Of a stretch of DNA of 64,000 nucleotides, positions 27,191 through 35,874 are shown in pieces. The stretch's first letter is position 1. Each line of letters begins with the position of its first letter. Both the position numbers and the translations under genes were made by a program. Source of the DNA: Lachnospiraceae bacterium (lineage in GTDB: Bacteria > Bacillota > Clostridia > Lachnospirales > Lachnospiraceae); assembly GCA_015057585.1 (NCBI GenBank), contig SVEF01000001.1, forward strand, positions 186,001 through 250,000, read 5' to 3'. The notes beneath the pieces are model-generated. The model did not search any database, had not been told where the DNA came from, and saw only the letters and a list, made by a program, of their open reading frames with translations.

Positions 27191-27955
27191 ATGGCTGGAA
27201 AAGGAAGAGAACAAAAGAATGAACAAGGAAATGCAGGCGGAAAAGTACTGACTGTAATGATAATTCTGTTGATTGTTTTGATATGGCTTGCGATTCTGGC
27301 ATTGCTGATTAAATTTGATGTCGGAGGGCTTGGCAGTGAGGTCCTGCGGCCGCTGTTAAAGGATGTTCCGGTCATCAATCGGATTCTTCCGGAAGTGTCG
27401 GATGAAAAGTTGGCGGAAGAGAATGCTTATCCGTTTAAAAATTTAGGAGAAGCAGTGGAATATATTAAGAAATTGGAATTGGAAGCCGATAAACTAAGAG
27501 AGGAGAACGATGACTATGCTTCCAGGCAATTAGAGATGCAAAAGGAAATTGACTCTCTAAGACATTATGAAGATGAGCAGGAGGCATTTGCAGAGCGCGT
27601 CGAAGCGTTTGACCGTGAGGTCGTGTATAACGATAAGGCGCCATCCACGGATGAATATCTGAAATGGTATGAAGGTATGTATCCGAACAATGCGGCTAAT
27701 ATTTATGCAGAGTTGTTAGAACGTAAACTGGTGGAAGAAAGTCTTAAGAAGTACGCAGACTATCTGACATCGATGGAACCGGGAGAGGCGGCTGGTATTT
27801 TATCGCAGTATCCAAGCGACATCGATATGATTTGCAAACTGTTGGATTGCATGAAGAAAGTGCAGGTTGCAGATATTTTACGTGAAATGGATGAACTTTT
27901 TGCTGCAAGAATTTTAAATCGTATGATTGAATTAGGCATGGAACCCCTCGAATAA
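27191..27955 (+). CDS. YlxF/MotE-like flagellar cluster protein
   Basis: 254 residues. One N-terminal membrane segment (about 19-43), a coiled coil (about 90-130) and a C-terminal MgtE-N-like helical repeat (about 180-254: MEPGEAAGILSQYP, MDELFAARILNRM). This architecture and the position between fliJ and fliK match YlxF of Bacillus and MotE, a stator chaperone in Campylobacter. Whether it acts on stators here is inference. Confidence 0.8.
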   Translation: MAGKGREQKNEQGNAGGKVLTVMIILLIVLIWLAILALLIKFDVGGLGSEVLRPLLKDVPVINRILPEVSDEKLAEENAYPFKNLGEAVEYIKKLELEADKLREENDDYASRQLEMQKEIDSLRHYEDEQEAFAERVEAFDREVVYNDKAPSTDEYLKWYEGMYPNNAANIYAELLERKLVEESLKKYADYLTSMEPGEAAGILSQYPSDIDMICKLLDCMKKVQVADILREMDELFAARILNRMIELGMEPLE

Positions 27956-28005
27956 TTGGTCAAAGAGGAACGGACTCCTTTTGATGCAGGAAAGGAGAAA
28001 GAAAC

Positions 28006-29352
28006 ATGCAGACACAGCACATTATTAATACTGCAACGGGAAGTATGTTTTTTGCGACAGCAAGTGCGAACACGTCAGGGAAAACATTGGATGGAGTTTT
28101 TGCACAGATGTTTCAGACTTCATCGGAAAAGTATGAGACTTTGACGGCAAAGGACGGGCAACAGGAAAGCCAGATAAACGCATACAGTACCGAAATTGAA
28201 GCGCAGAAAGTAGTTTCCAAAGAGTTTTCCGGTAAGAGTACAGAAGTAACGGAGTCCGGAAAGACAGAGGAAACGGTAACGACAGAAAGCGTGGATGAAA
28301 AAGAAATGGCAGAACGTGTTGCCGGACTGGTTGTTCAGGTAACGGAACTTGTAAAAGAACTGCTCGAAGTGTCTCAGGAAGAAATGCAGGGTGTTATGGA
28401 TTTACTTGGTATGACTGAAACAGACCTGCTGAATGTGGATATGTTAAAGCAGATGGTTCTTAAGGTAAACGGTGAACAGGATGCCACAGCATTCTTAATG
28501 AACAATGACCTTCTTGCACAAATGCAGCAGTTGCTTGCTGAAGTGGAAACGTTGATGGAAGAGTCCGGTATTGCTTTCAGTGAGCTGATGGAGATCTCAG
28601 GAAATGCGGAATTTGGTGACTGGTTGAAACAGGCATTATCAGAATTGACCGGAGAGCAGAATGCAGATGAAAGTGAACCGGAAACCCAGCCAGAAACTGT
28701 AGCAACAGAAAGTGAAAAAGAACTTACGATTTCCTTTGAAGCTGGCAAGGCAGAAGAAAGTGCGGCTGTTACAACTGTAAGAAATGAAAAAAGTGGAAAC
28801 TGGGATATGGCTTCAGAACATAATGCTACAGAGTTTGCAAATCATTTCATTCAGAGTATGGAACAGGCAGTAGCTGATGGAATTTCCGAAACTTCCTTCC
28901 GTGCAGATCTGACTGCACAAATCAGAGAAATTGCTGCACAGATTCTGGAACAGGTTAAAATGGTAGTCACACCTGAAATGACTAGCCTGGAAATTCAGTT
29001 AACACCGGAAGAACTTGGGAAAGTAAATGTCACGGTGACCGAACAGGACGGTGTTATGAAGGCAAGATTCGTAACAGAAAATGAAATTGCCAAAGAAGCG
29101 ATTGAAAGCAATCTTGTCCAGTTCAAACAAATGATGAATGAGCAGGGACTTAAAGTGGAATCCATTGAAGTTACCGTATCTGAGTTCGCTTTTGATAAGA
29201 ATGGTGAAGCAGGCCGAAATCAGCAGGAAGACAAAAAGCATGGTAAGGCGAGATTTGTTATGGAAGAAGAAAACGGTCCGACTGCTATGCAGGATGAACT
29301 TGCCCGTCATTTTATGGAAGGCGGAGAAAGTACAGTAAATTATATGGCGTAA
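28006..29352 (+). CDS. fliK: Flagellar hook-length control protein FliK
   Basis: 448 residues. Acidic, Glu/Thr-rich and poorly conserved N-terminal ruler region, then the C-terminal Flg_hook domain (about 315-400) with SLEIQLTPEELGKVNVTV and the MNEQGLKVESIEVTV stretch. FliK is exported, measures hook length and switches FlhB specificity. GGAGG precedes the ATG. The gene is followed by a hairpin-rich gap before flgD. Confidence 0.92.
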   Translation: MQTQHIINTATGSMFFATASANTSGKTLDGVFAQMFQTSSEKYETLTAKDGQQESQINAYSTEIEAQKVVSKEFSGKSTEVTESGKTEETVTTESVDEKEMAERVAGLVVQVTELVKELLEVSQEEMQGVMDLLGMTETDLLNVDMLKQMVLKVNGEQDATAFLMNNDLLAQMQQLLAEVETLMEESGIAFSELMEISGNAEFGDWLKQALSELTGEQNADESEPETQPETVATESEKELTISFEAGKAEESAAVTTVRNEKSGNWDMASEHNATEFANHFIQSMEQAVADGISETSFRADLTAQIREIAAQILEQVKMVVTPEMTSLEIQLTPEELGKVNVTVTEQDGVMKARFVTENEIAKEAIESNLVQFKQMMNEQGLKVESIEVTVSEFAFDKNGEAGRNQQEDKKHGKARFVMEEENGPTAMQDELARHFMEGGESTVNYMA

Positions 29353-29362
29353 GTTATGTTTG

Positions 29363-29410
29363 GAGGAAAATCCTCTGCCCACGTGTGGGTGGACATTTTG
29401 CTTCGCAAAA
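29363..29410 (+). promoter_or_regulatory. Three tandem hairpins between fliK and flgD
   Basis: Within 48 bases: GAGGA-AAA-TCCTC (29363-29375), CCCA-CGTG-TGGG (29378-29389) and TTTTGC-TTC-GCAAAA (29396-29410). They end just before the flgD ribosome site. No T run follows, so an RNA stability, processing or translation element is more likely than a terminator. Confidence 0.5.
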
Positions 29411-29422
29411 CAAGGAGGATTA

Positions 29423-30211
29423 ATGAGTAATTTAATTCAGCCCGTAGTAGACGGAAAGATTACATCAAATACTGCAACGGATTCGACGGTAGAGAAAAAA
29501 GAAACCAGAGGAACAACGGATTTGGGGTATGATGCGTTTTTACAGCTTTTGATTGCGGAAATGCAGCATCAGGATCCACTGGAGCCGACAACAAATACGG
29601 AATGGATTTCCCAGATGGCAACATTCAGCCAGTTAGAAGAACTGCAGTCCCTGTCTAAGACTACGGAAAACAGCCAGATCTTTTCCCTGGTTGGACAGAA
29701 TGTTATTATTTCCACAGAAGATGCATCCGGCAATACCACATTAAAATCCGGCATCGTAGATTTTATCAGTATGTCCGGCGGAACGGCAAAATTCAGTGTA
29801 AACGGATCTTTGTATTCTCTGGATCAGTTATATTCCGTAGTGGATGCAGAGTATTTGTATAATAAGAACAAGCCGGGTATTCCTACAGCTGTAGAATTTA
29901 AGTTCAACGGTGATGAACCACAGGATTTCAGTTTTGATGTTAATCTTGGCGTAGATACAGCAAAAGCGTCCAATGTAGCGATATTGGTCGGAAATGCTAT
30001 TATTGATGCAGATTACGTTTCCTTAAACGGAAATACTGTTACGGTAAAGCAGGAAATTTTACAGGAATTAGAAGTCGGAACCTATCGTTTTTCTGTCGTG
30101 TTTGATGATCCGAATCTTACGACAGTGGAGGATAAGTTGACCGTACATATCTATAACTCTCATCCTACAGTAAAAAATGAGGAAACAGACGAGGAGACAA
30201 CTGTAGAATGA
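29423..30211 (+). CDS. flgD: Flagellar hook assembly protein FlgD
   Basis: 262 residues from the ATG at 29423, set by AAGGAGG 6 bases upstream. Hook cap scaffold that is lost when the hook is complete. Conserved N-terminal core YDAFLQLLIAEMQHQDPLEP (about residues 36-55) with TEWISQMATFSQLEE after it; the C-terminal half is a Tudor/Fn3-like beta domain. It is somewhat longer than the 220-230 residues of many FlgD proteins. Confidence 0.95.
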   Translation: MSNLIQPVVDGKITSNTATDSTVEKKETRGTTDLGYDAFLQLLIAEMQHQDPLEPTTNTEWISQMATFSQLEELQSLSKTTENSQIFSLVGQNVIISTEDASGNTTLKSGIVDFISMSGGTAKFSVNGSLYSLDQLYSVVDAEYLYNKNKPGIPTAVEFKFNGDEPQDFSFDVNLGVDTAKASNVAILVGNAIIDADYVSLNGNTVTVKQEILQELEVGTYRFSVVFDDPNLTTVEDKLTVHIYNSHPTVKNEETDEETTVE

Positions 30212-30253
30212 TAGACAGAACAGGAAATCCATATAGGAAGGAGCCGAATAAGG

Positions 30254-30655
30254 ATGACACAGTTTGATGTGAAACAAAGATATTCCATCGAACAGATGCA
30301 GGGGACGTTGACAAACAACCGAAAAACGTCAACAACTGCAGCCGTGCTCAGACAGCAGGGAAGATCCTTTGAGGAAATTTTAGAGCAGACCAGGGCAGGT
30401 GCTGCGGAAGAACTAAAATTCTCCAAGCATGCCAATGAACGTTTGATTAGCCGAAACATTGATTTATCGACAGAGCAGAAAGAACGTCTTTGTCAGGCTG
30501 TGAAGTCGGCAGAAGCAAAAGGCATTAAGGAATCTCTTGTTATGATGGACAATCTGGCATTTATTGTTAATGTAAAAAACAGTACCGTAATTACGGCAGT
30601 AACCGGTGAGGAAGAAAGAATTTTTTCAAATATTGACGGTGCGGTTATTGTTTGA
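30254..30655 (+). CDS. TIGR02530-type flagellar operon protein
   Basis: 133 residues of the short conserved family found between flgD and flgE in Firmicutes. The recognisable core is FSKHANERLISRNIDL (about 56-71) followed by LVMMDNLAFIVNVKNSTVITAV (two pieces, about 96-117). Its role is not established; position suggests hook assembly or regulation. GTP- or DNA-binding motifs are absent. Confidence 0.85.
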   Translation: MTQFDVKQRYSIEQMQGTLTNNRKTSTTAAVLRQQGRSFEEILEQTRAGAAEELKFSKHANERLISRNIDLSTEQKERLCQAVKSAEAKGIKESLVMMDNLAFIVNVKNSTVITAVTGEEERIFSNIDGAVIV

Positions 30656-30689
30656 GACAAAAATGCCGAAATATATGTTAAGAGTTTTA

Positions 30690-30741
30690 AATCGCCGGAC
30701 CTTTTAAGGAGGCGATTCTTCCCTGAACGACAGACGGGAAG
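30690..30741 (+). promoter_or_regulatory. Two hairpins in the flgE leader region
   Basis: AATCGCC (30690-30696) with GGCGATT (30711-30717), then CTTCCC (30718-30723) with GGGAAG (30736-30741). They lie between the TIGR02530 gene and flgE. The first loop contains AAGGAGG-like sequence. Neither is followed by a T run. Confidence 0.45.
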
Positions 30742-30767
30742 GCTAAAATTAGGAGGTTGATTTAGTT

Positions 30768-32237
30768 ATGATGAGAGCATTGTACTCCGGTGTATCCGGA
30801 CTGAAGGTTCATCAGACGAAGATGGACGTCATCGGTAATAACATTTCAAACGTTAACACCGTAGGATTTAAGTCCAGTAATGTTACATTTGCAGATGTAT
30901 TATATCAGACATCTTCCAATGCGACAGGTCCAAATGCCGAGACAGGCAGAGCAGGACAGAATGCAATGCAGATTGGTCTTGGTGCGGGCGTATCTTCGAT
31001 TATGACAACCATTGAAACGGTGGGTGGTTCCCAGAGAACCGATAATCCGTTTGACCTTATGATTGAAGGTGATGGCTTCTTTGTAGTAAACAACGGAAGC
31101 GGTAACTATTTTACAAGAGCCGGTTCTTTTACTGTGGATGCAAACGGTACCCTATGTAATGCATCCGGTTATGCAGTAATGGGATGGCAGGTGGATCCGG
31201 AGAATCCGACACAGACAGTAGCAGATACGGTTTCGGCACTTCAGATTATGTCTCCGGAAAATCAGTATTCTGAACCGGAAGCAACCGAAGCGATTCATTT
31301 TGCGGGAAATATTGACAGTGCAGATACATCGTTTGATTCTGAGACGGGTAAACTGACATCGTTTTCTTTTTATGATAATCTCGGAAGAAGTTATACAGCG
31401 AACTTACGCCTGACACAGGTGGAAGATACCGACGGAACGCAGATTGAAAATCAGTATGTGGTATCTGTAGTGGATGTGCTGGATTCAAACGGTGATTCCA
31501 TTCTTGTTACATTTGATGAAGATGGTGAAGCTGTAGAAACTGGTGTGAATGTTAGTTTTGGTGGAGTTGAATTTGAAATTGAGACAGACGGTAAGGATTA
31601 TACCGTTGCTTCGGATGATCAGTTGATTTTAACATTTGATGCAGCAACCGGTAAGTTTAAGAGTATCGGCAGTGCAGATGATGTAGACGATGATGCAGAA
31701 GAGGGAGAATTTAATTCGGTAGATTTTGTGGTATCTTTGGATGCGGTGGAAGAAAATCCGTTTGCAGAGGCCATTGATGTTGATTTTTCCAAACTTACCA
31801 TGTATGCAAAGAGTGGTTCTACAAAGATTGAGCCAACAAAGGGAAATTTAGAAGGATTGTACACAGGTCGTTCGGCAGGAACGATGAAGGGCGTTACAGT
31901 AGACAGTCTTGGCATGATTTATGGTGTATATGACAACGGAACAAGCAAACTGCTTGGACAGATTGTAGTAGCAACTTTTGCGAATCCATCCGGTCTGGAA
32001 TCCGTAGGCGGAAGCTTGTTTTCCACAACACAGAACTCCGGTGAATTTGATGGAATCGGCGAAGCGATTTCGGCATCCGGCGGAGAATTCAAGACAGGTG
32101 TTCTTGAAATGTCGAATGTAGACTTATCGACAGAGTTTACAAATATGATTACAACCCAGAGAGGGTTCCAGGCAAATTCAAGAATTATTACAACATCAGA
32201 TACCCTGTTAGAAGAGCTGATTAACTTAAAGAGATAG
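30768..32237 (+). CDS. flgE: Flagellar hook protein FlgE
   Basis: 489 residues. N-terminal MMRALYSGVSGLKVHQTKMD rod/hook signature with GNNISNVNTVGFKSS, a large beta-rich acidic central domain (about 150-360), and C-terminal EFTNMITTQRGFQANSRII helix. FlgE polymerises into the external hook. AGGAGG upstream. Length and the internal domain point to FlgE rather than FlgG/FlgF. Confidence 0.95.
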   Translation: MMRALYSGVSGLKVHQTKMDVIGNNISNVNTVGFKSSNVTFADVLYQTSSNATGPNAETGRAGQNAMQIGLGAGVSSIMTTIETVGGSQRTDNPFDLMIEGDGFFVVNNGSGNYFTRAGSFTVDANGTLCNASGYAVMGWQVDPENPTQTVADTVSALQIMSPENQYSEPEATEAIHFAGNIDSADTSFDSETGKLTSFSFYDNLGRSYTANLRLTQVEDTDGTQIENQYVVSVVDVLDSNGDSILVTFDEDGEAVETGVNVSFGGVEFEIETDGKDYTVASDDQLILTFDAATGKFKSIGSADDVDDDAEEGEFNSVDFVVSLDAVEENPFAEAIDVDFSKLTMYAKSGSTKIEPTKGNLEGLYTGRSAGTMKGVTVDSLGMIYGVYDNGTSKLLGQIVVATFANPSGLESVGGSLFSTTQNSGEFDGIGEAISASGGEFKTGVLEMSNVDLSTEFTNMITTQRGFQANSRIITTSDTLLEELINLKR

Positions 32238-32317
32238 TAAACTGAACAGGTAGGGGTGGCGGATGAACTGTCACCCCTTACTTAAGTTTTAGAAATGTAT
32301 GGAAATTAGGAGTGTAT

Positions 32318-32509
32318 ATGATTGACCTGACCAGACTGAATAATACCTCATTTACCCTAAATGCAGAACTGATTGAAACGGTGGAAGAGGTGCCGGATAC
32401 GGTGATTACTTTAACGACCGGAAAGAAAATATTCGTAAAAGAAAGTAGACAAACTGTCAAAAATCTAGTACTATTGTATAAACAGGAAGTTTTTCGCAAG
32501 ATATTGTAG
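32318..32509 (+). CDS. flbD: FlbD/SwrD family protein
   Basis: 63 residues from the ATG at 32318 (AGGAG upstream; an in-frame GTG at 32312 overlaps that site). Begins MIDLTRLNNTSFTLN, the FlbD signature, and ends with a basic helix. In Bacillus the homologue SwrD increases flagellar torque. Its position before motA and motB agrees with a stator-related role. Confidence 0.92.
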   Translation: MIDLTRLNNTSFTLNAELIETVEEVPDTVITLTTGKKIFVKESRQTVKNLVLLYKQEVFRKIL

Positions 32510-32532
32510 TTTTATAAAAAAAATGATATAAT
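32504..32532 (+). promoter_or_regulatory. Internal sigma-A promoter before motA
   Basis: TTGTAG (32504-32509, overlapping the flbD stop), exactly 17 bases, then TATAAT (32527-32532). It could raise motA and later-gene transcription independently of the flgB promoter. Confidence 0.65.
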
Positions 32533-32599
32533 ATAGAGAGTGCTTGACGAAATTGGTAGTATTTTCAGAAAATATGATGAAATTGTGGGGTGAAAACAA

Positions 32600-33400
32600 G
32601 TGGATATAGCTACACTAATTGGATTGATTATTGCTATGGGGCTTATGATATTTTCTATCATGCTTGGTGATGCAGGTGTATTGAGTATCATCGCCTTTTT
32701 GGACTTGCCATCAGCTATGATTACCTTTGGCGGTGCATTTGCCTGTGTTCTGACCATGACACCGGATTTAAAGACGTACATAAATTGTTTGAAGTCCATA
32801 AAACTTGTTATGAAGCCGATGAAGACAAATGAAGAAGAAGTTATCCGCCAGATTATCGAATTGTCAAACATCGCAAGAAAAGAAGGTCTTTTACAGTTGG
32901 AAGAGGCGGCAAATGATTCTATTGAGGATGAATTTATTAAGAAGGGTGTGCTATTGATTGTTGATGGTACCGACCCGGAATTTGTACGTAGTATCTTGGA
33001 GACAGAACTGGATTGTATCAGTACCAGACATAAGGATATTATTTCTTTCTGGGAGAATCTTGCTTCTATGGGTCCTGCCTGGGGTATGATTGGTACACTG
33101 ATTGGTCTTATTAACATGCTTGGAAATCTCGAAGATATTAACAGCGTAGGTCCGAATATGGCGATTGCGTTAGTTACCACATTCTACGGTTCGGTGCTTG
33201 CTAACTGGTTGTGTACTCCGGTTGCTACAAAGTTAAAAGCAAACGATGCCGCAGAAATTATGATGAAAGAAATTGCAGTGGAAGGTCTTCTGTCGATTCA
33301 GGCAGGCGAAAATCCACGTATCATTGAAGAAAAGTTAAAATCCTTTATTTCACCGGATAGAAGAAAGAGTATCGGTGCCCAGGAGGAGGGTGAACAGTAG
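32600..33400 (+). CDS. motA: Flagellar motor stator protein MotA
   Basis: 266 residues with a GTG start after GGGGTG. Four membrane segments (about 4-22, 32-52, 150-172, 183-205) and a cytoplasmic loop between the second and third that carries the charged residues contacting FliG. The conserved Pro-rich turn region MGPAWGMIGTLIGLINML lies near residue 154. Forms the proton or sodium channel with MotB. Confidence 0.96.
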   Translation: MDIATLIGLIIAMGLMIFSIMLGDAGVLSIIAFLDLPSAMITFGGAFACVLTMTPDLKTYINCLKSIKLVMKPMKTNEEEVIRQIIELSNIARKEGLLQLEEAANDSIEDEFIKKGVLLIVDGTDPEFVRSILETELDCISTRHKDIISFWENLASMGPAWGMIGTLIGLINMLGNLEDINSVGPNMAIALVTTFYGSVLANWLCTPVATKLKANDAAEIMMKEIAVEGLLSIQAGENPRIIEEKLKSFISPDRRKSIGAQEEGEQ

Positions 33401-34323
33401 TGGCTAGAAAAAAGAAAGAAGATGCTCCGGCTCCGGGTTCACCGGCGTGGATGGCAACATTCAGTGACCTGATGAATCTCTTGCTTTGTTTCTTTGTTTT
33501 ACTTTTCTCTATGTCTTCAGTAGACGAGGGAAAGGCAGAGGCGTTGGTGCAGTCTTTGGCAAATACGTTCAGCCGTTTTGACGGCGGAGGTGCTTCTTTT
33601 GGGGACGGAAACATGATTTCCAACGGAGCAAATCAGTTGTCGGAATTGGATGTTTACTTTGATACCATGGGTAAAACGGAAGATGGAGATGTTATCCGTA
33701 ATCCGAATCAGAGTGAAAACGGTGGAGAAAATGACTCCCAGATGGGTCCGGTGGCATCTCCGGTTCCTAGTCCGGGGGCGGAAAATCTGACACCGACGCC
33801 AATACCGACCAAAACACCGGACGAGCAGATCCGCGAGGAGAACAAACAGCAAAGCACCATTATCTATGATGAAATAGAAGATATGACCTCCAAATTTAAT
33901 CTGGGAGATTATATTGAGATTGGAATAGATGCTCAGGAATATCGTTATGTTTCGATTGAAATCAAGGGGTCTTTATTGTTTGATTCCGGTAAAGCGGATT
34001 TGGTAGAGGATGCTATTCCGTTGATATCAAAAGTGGCGGATATGTTATTAGAATATAAGGGCTATCGGGTGGAAGTAATCGGTCATACCGATAATGTTCC
34101 ACAGACAAAGCCTCCGTATTATAATAATGAAATGCTCTCGGCAGCACGTGCAATTACAGTTGCAAAGTACTTTGCGGAGACTAAGAATCTGGGTTGGGAA
34201 AATGTGCAGTTTTCCGGTCGTGGAGAATGGGAACCGATTGTTCCAAATGACACGAAGGAAAACCGGGATAAAAACCGTCGTGTAGAAATTCGATTGTATA
34301 ATCGTAAAAATTCAGAGGATTGA
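33400..34323 (+). CDS. motB: Flagellar motor stator protein MotB
   Basis: 307 residues; the GTG start shares one base with the motA TAG stop. Single membrane helix (about 21-41) with the ion-binding Asp in TFSDLMNLLLCFF, a Pro/Thr-rich linker (about 115-145, SPVPSPGAE and PTPIPTKTP), and a C-terminal OmpA peptidoglycan-binding domain (about 190-305: VEVIGHTDNVP, NRDKNRRVEIRL). The proline-rich linker is longer than in Bacillus MotB. Confidence 0.96.
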   Translation: MARKKKEDAPAPGSPAWMATFSDLMNLLLCFFVLLFSMSSVDEGKAEALVQSLANTFSRFDGGGASFGDGNMISNGANQLSELDVYFDTMGKTEDGDVIRNPNQSENGGENDSQMGPVASPVPSPGAENLTPTPIPTKTPDEQIREENKQQSTIIYDEIEDMTSKFNLGDYIEIGIDAQEYRYVSIEIKGSLLFDSGKADLVEDAIPLISKVADMLLEYKGYRVEVIGHTDNVPQTKPPYYNNEMLSAARAITVAKYFAETKNLGWENVQFSGRGEWEPIVPNDTKENRDKNRRVEIRLYNRKNSED

Positions 34324-34335
34324 GAGGGATAAGTG

Positions 34336-34851
34336 ATGAAAAAAAATATACTTGCCATTGTGATTTTGGCAGCGACCATTGTTAACATTACATTATCTGC
34401 AATTATGTTGTTTACTGTAGTGCCAAAGGCGCAGAGAACCGATGCACTGATTCAAAAGATTGTGGCTATTCTAAATTTGGAACTTGAAAATCCGGATGCT
34501 TCCGATTATGCAGAGATTCCGTTCGAAGACAGAGAAACTTATGCGATTACGGAAAGACAGACTATCAATCTTAGCAGGATAGAAGGCGATTCCAAAAACA
34601 GATACGCGTTTGTCTACATTACGCTTTTAATTAATAACAAATCAGATGATTATAAAACGATTCAGCCGAAACTGGCAGAGTATGAAAGAATTGTAATCAG
34701 CAAGGTGAGTGATCAGGTTTCTACCTATACCATAGAGACCATTATCGGAAGCAAAGAGGAAATTTGTGATAAGGTTTTGGAGGCACTCAGAACCGAGTTT
34801 GGTTCAGCAGATTTTCTGATTGATGTAGATTTAAACATTGCTTACGAGTAA
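34336..34851 (+). CDS. fliL: Flagellar basal body-associated protein FliL
   Basis: 171 residues from the ATG at 34336 (GAGAGGGA upstream). One N-terminal membrane helix (about 4-26) and an external domain of about 130 residues. FliL surrounds MotB and supports stator function. Sequence is diverged, so the call leans on topology, length and place between motB and fliM. Confidence 0.82.
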   Translation: MKKNILAIVILAATIVNITLSAIMLFTVVPKAQRTDALIQKIVAILNLELENPDASDYAEIPFEDRETYAITERQTINLSRIEGDSKNRYAFVYITLLINNKSDDYKTIQPKLAEYERIVISKVSDQVSTYTIETIIGSKEEICDKVLEALRTEFGSADFLIDVDLNIAYE

Positions 34852-34890
34852 AATTTTAGTTTTGATACTGATGGCTGGGAGGAAGTAATT

Positions 34891-35868
34891 ATGGGTGATG
34901 TTTTATCTCAGGAAGAGATAGACCGATTGCTAAATGCCTTTAACAGCGGTGAATTAGATGCTGAGGAATTTAAAGATACAGGTGAAAAGCAAGTAAAAAA
35001 CTATGATTTTTCCAGACCTTCGAAGTTTTCCAAGGAACATTTGAGAACGTTGGAAATTGTGTTTGAACATTACTGTAGATTGTTATCGACGCATCTGCCG
35101 GGATATTTGCGTGTTTCCGTGCAAGCTGAAGTAATCAACTCCGAAGCAGTAATTTATTCGGAATTTTCCAATGCATTATCGAATCCGGTGCTTCTTGGAA
35201 TGGTTGATTTTGAACCTTTGGAAGGAAATATTATTCTCGAAGTGTCAGATAATGTCGGTTATGCGATTATTGACCGTATGCTTGGTGGTGCGGGAATACC
35301 TCTGGAAAAGAAACGTGATTTTACAGAAATAGAGCGGGTTATTTTGGAACGTATTTTTACTATTATGACCAACTTGCTTAAGGATCCGTGGGGAAATGTA
35401 GTGGATATCAGTCCTCGGTTTACCAGAATCGAAACAAATTCCCAGTTCGCTCAAATTATTTCGCCGAATGAAATGATCGCGTTAATTACAATGAATATTA
35501 AGGTTGCAAACGTAGAAGGTATGATGAATGTATGTATTCCATACGCCTGCATTGAACCAGTCATTGAGCGTTTGAATACGAAGTATTGGTATTCGACAAT
35601 TCGCGATAAGGATGAAGCAAGTTATAAGGAATTTATTGAAGTTTCAATTTCCAAGGCAAACATTCCGATCCGTGCAGTGCTTGGAAAGAGCGTAATATCT
35701 GTGAATGATTACATTCACATGCAACGTGGTGATATTATCAAATTAGATTCCAAAACAGATGATGAATTAAAAATATATGTCGGAAATATTTTTAAATTCA
35801 CTGCACTTCCGGGGTTGGCCTCGGATTCCTATGCAGTGAAAATATCTTCAATTATAAGAGAGGAGTAG
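34891..35868 (+). CDS. fliM: Flagellar motor switch protein FliM
   Basis: 325 residues. N-terminal CheY-P binding motif LSQEEIDRLLNAF (residues 5-17), CheC-like middle domain, and C-terminal SpoA/FliN-like domain. The switch complex reverses or stops rotation when CheY-P binds. AGGAAG upstream; seven bases before fliY. Confidence 0.97.
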   Translation: MGDVLSQEEIDRLLNAFNSGELDAEEFKDTGEKQVKNYDFSRPSKFSKEHLRTLEIVFEHYCRLLSTHLPGYLRVSVQAEVINSEAVIYSEFSNALSNPVLLGMVDFEPLEGNIILEVSDNVGYAIIDRMLGGAGIPLEKKRDFTEIERVILERIFTIMTNLLKDPWGNVVDISPRFTRIETNSQFAQIISPNEMIALITMNIKVANVEGMMNVCIPYACIEPVIERLNTKYWYSTIRDKDEASYKEFIEVSISKANIPIRAVLGKSVISVNDYIHMQRGDIIKLDSKTDDELKIYVGNIFKFTALPGLASDSYAVKISSIIREE

Positions 35869-35874
35869 ACAGTT

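Noticed and set aside
30664-30708. 14-codon frame MPKYMLRVLNRRTF before flgE
   Set aside because: It has no ribosome site and lies across a hairpin arm, so chance is likely.
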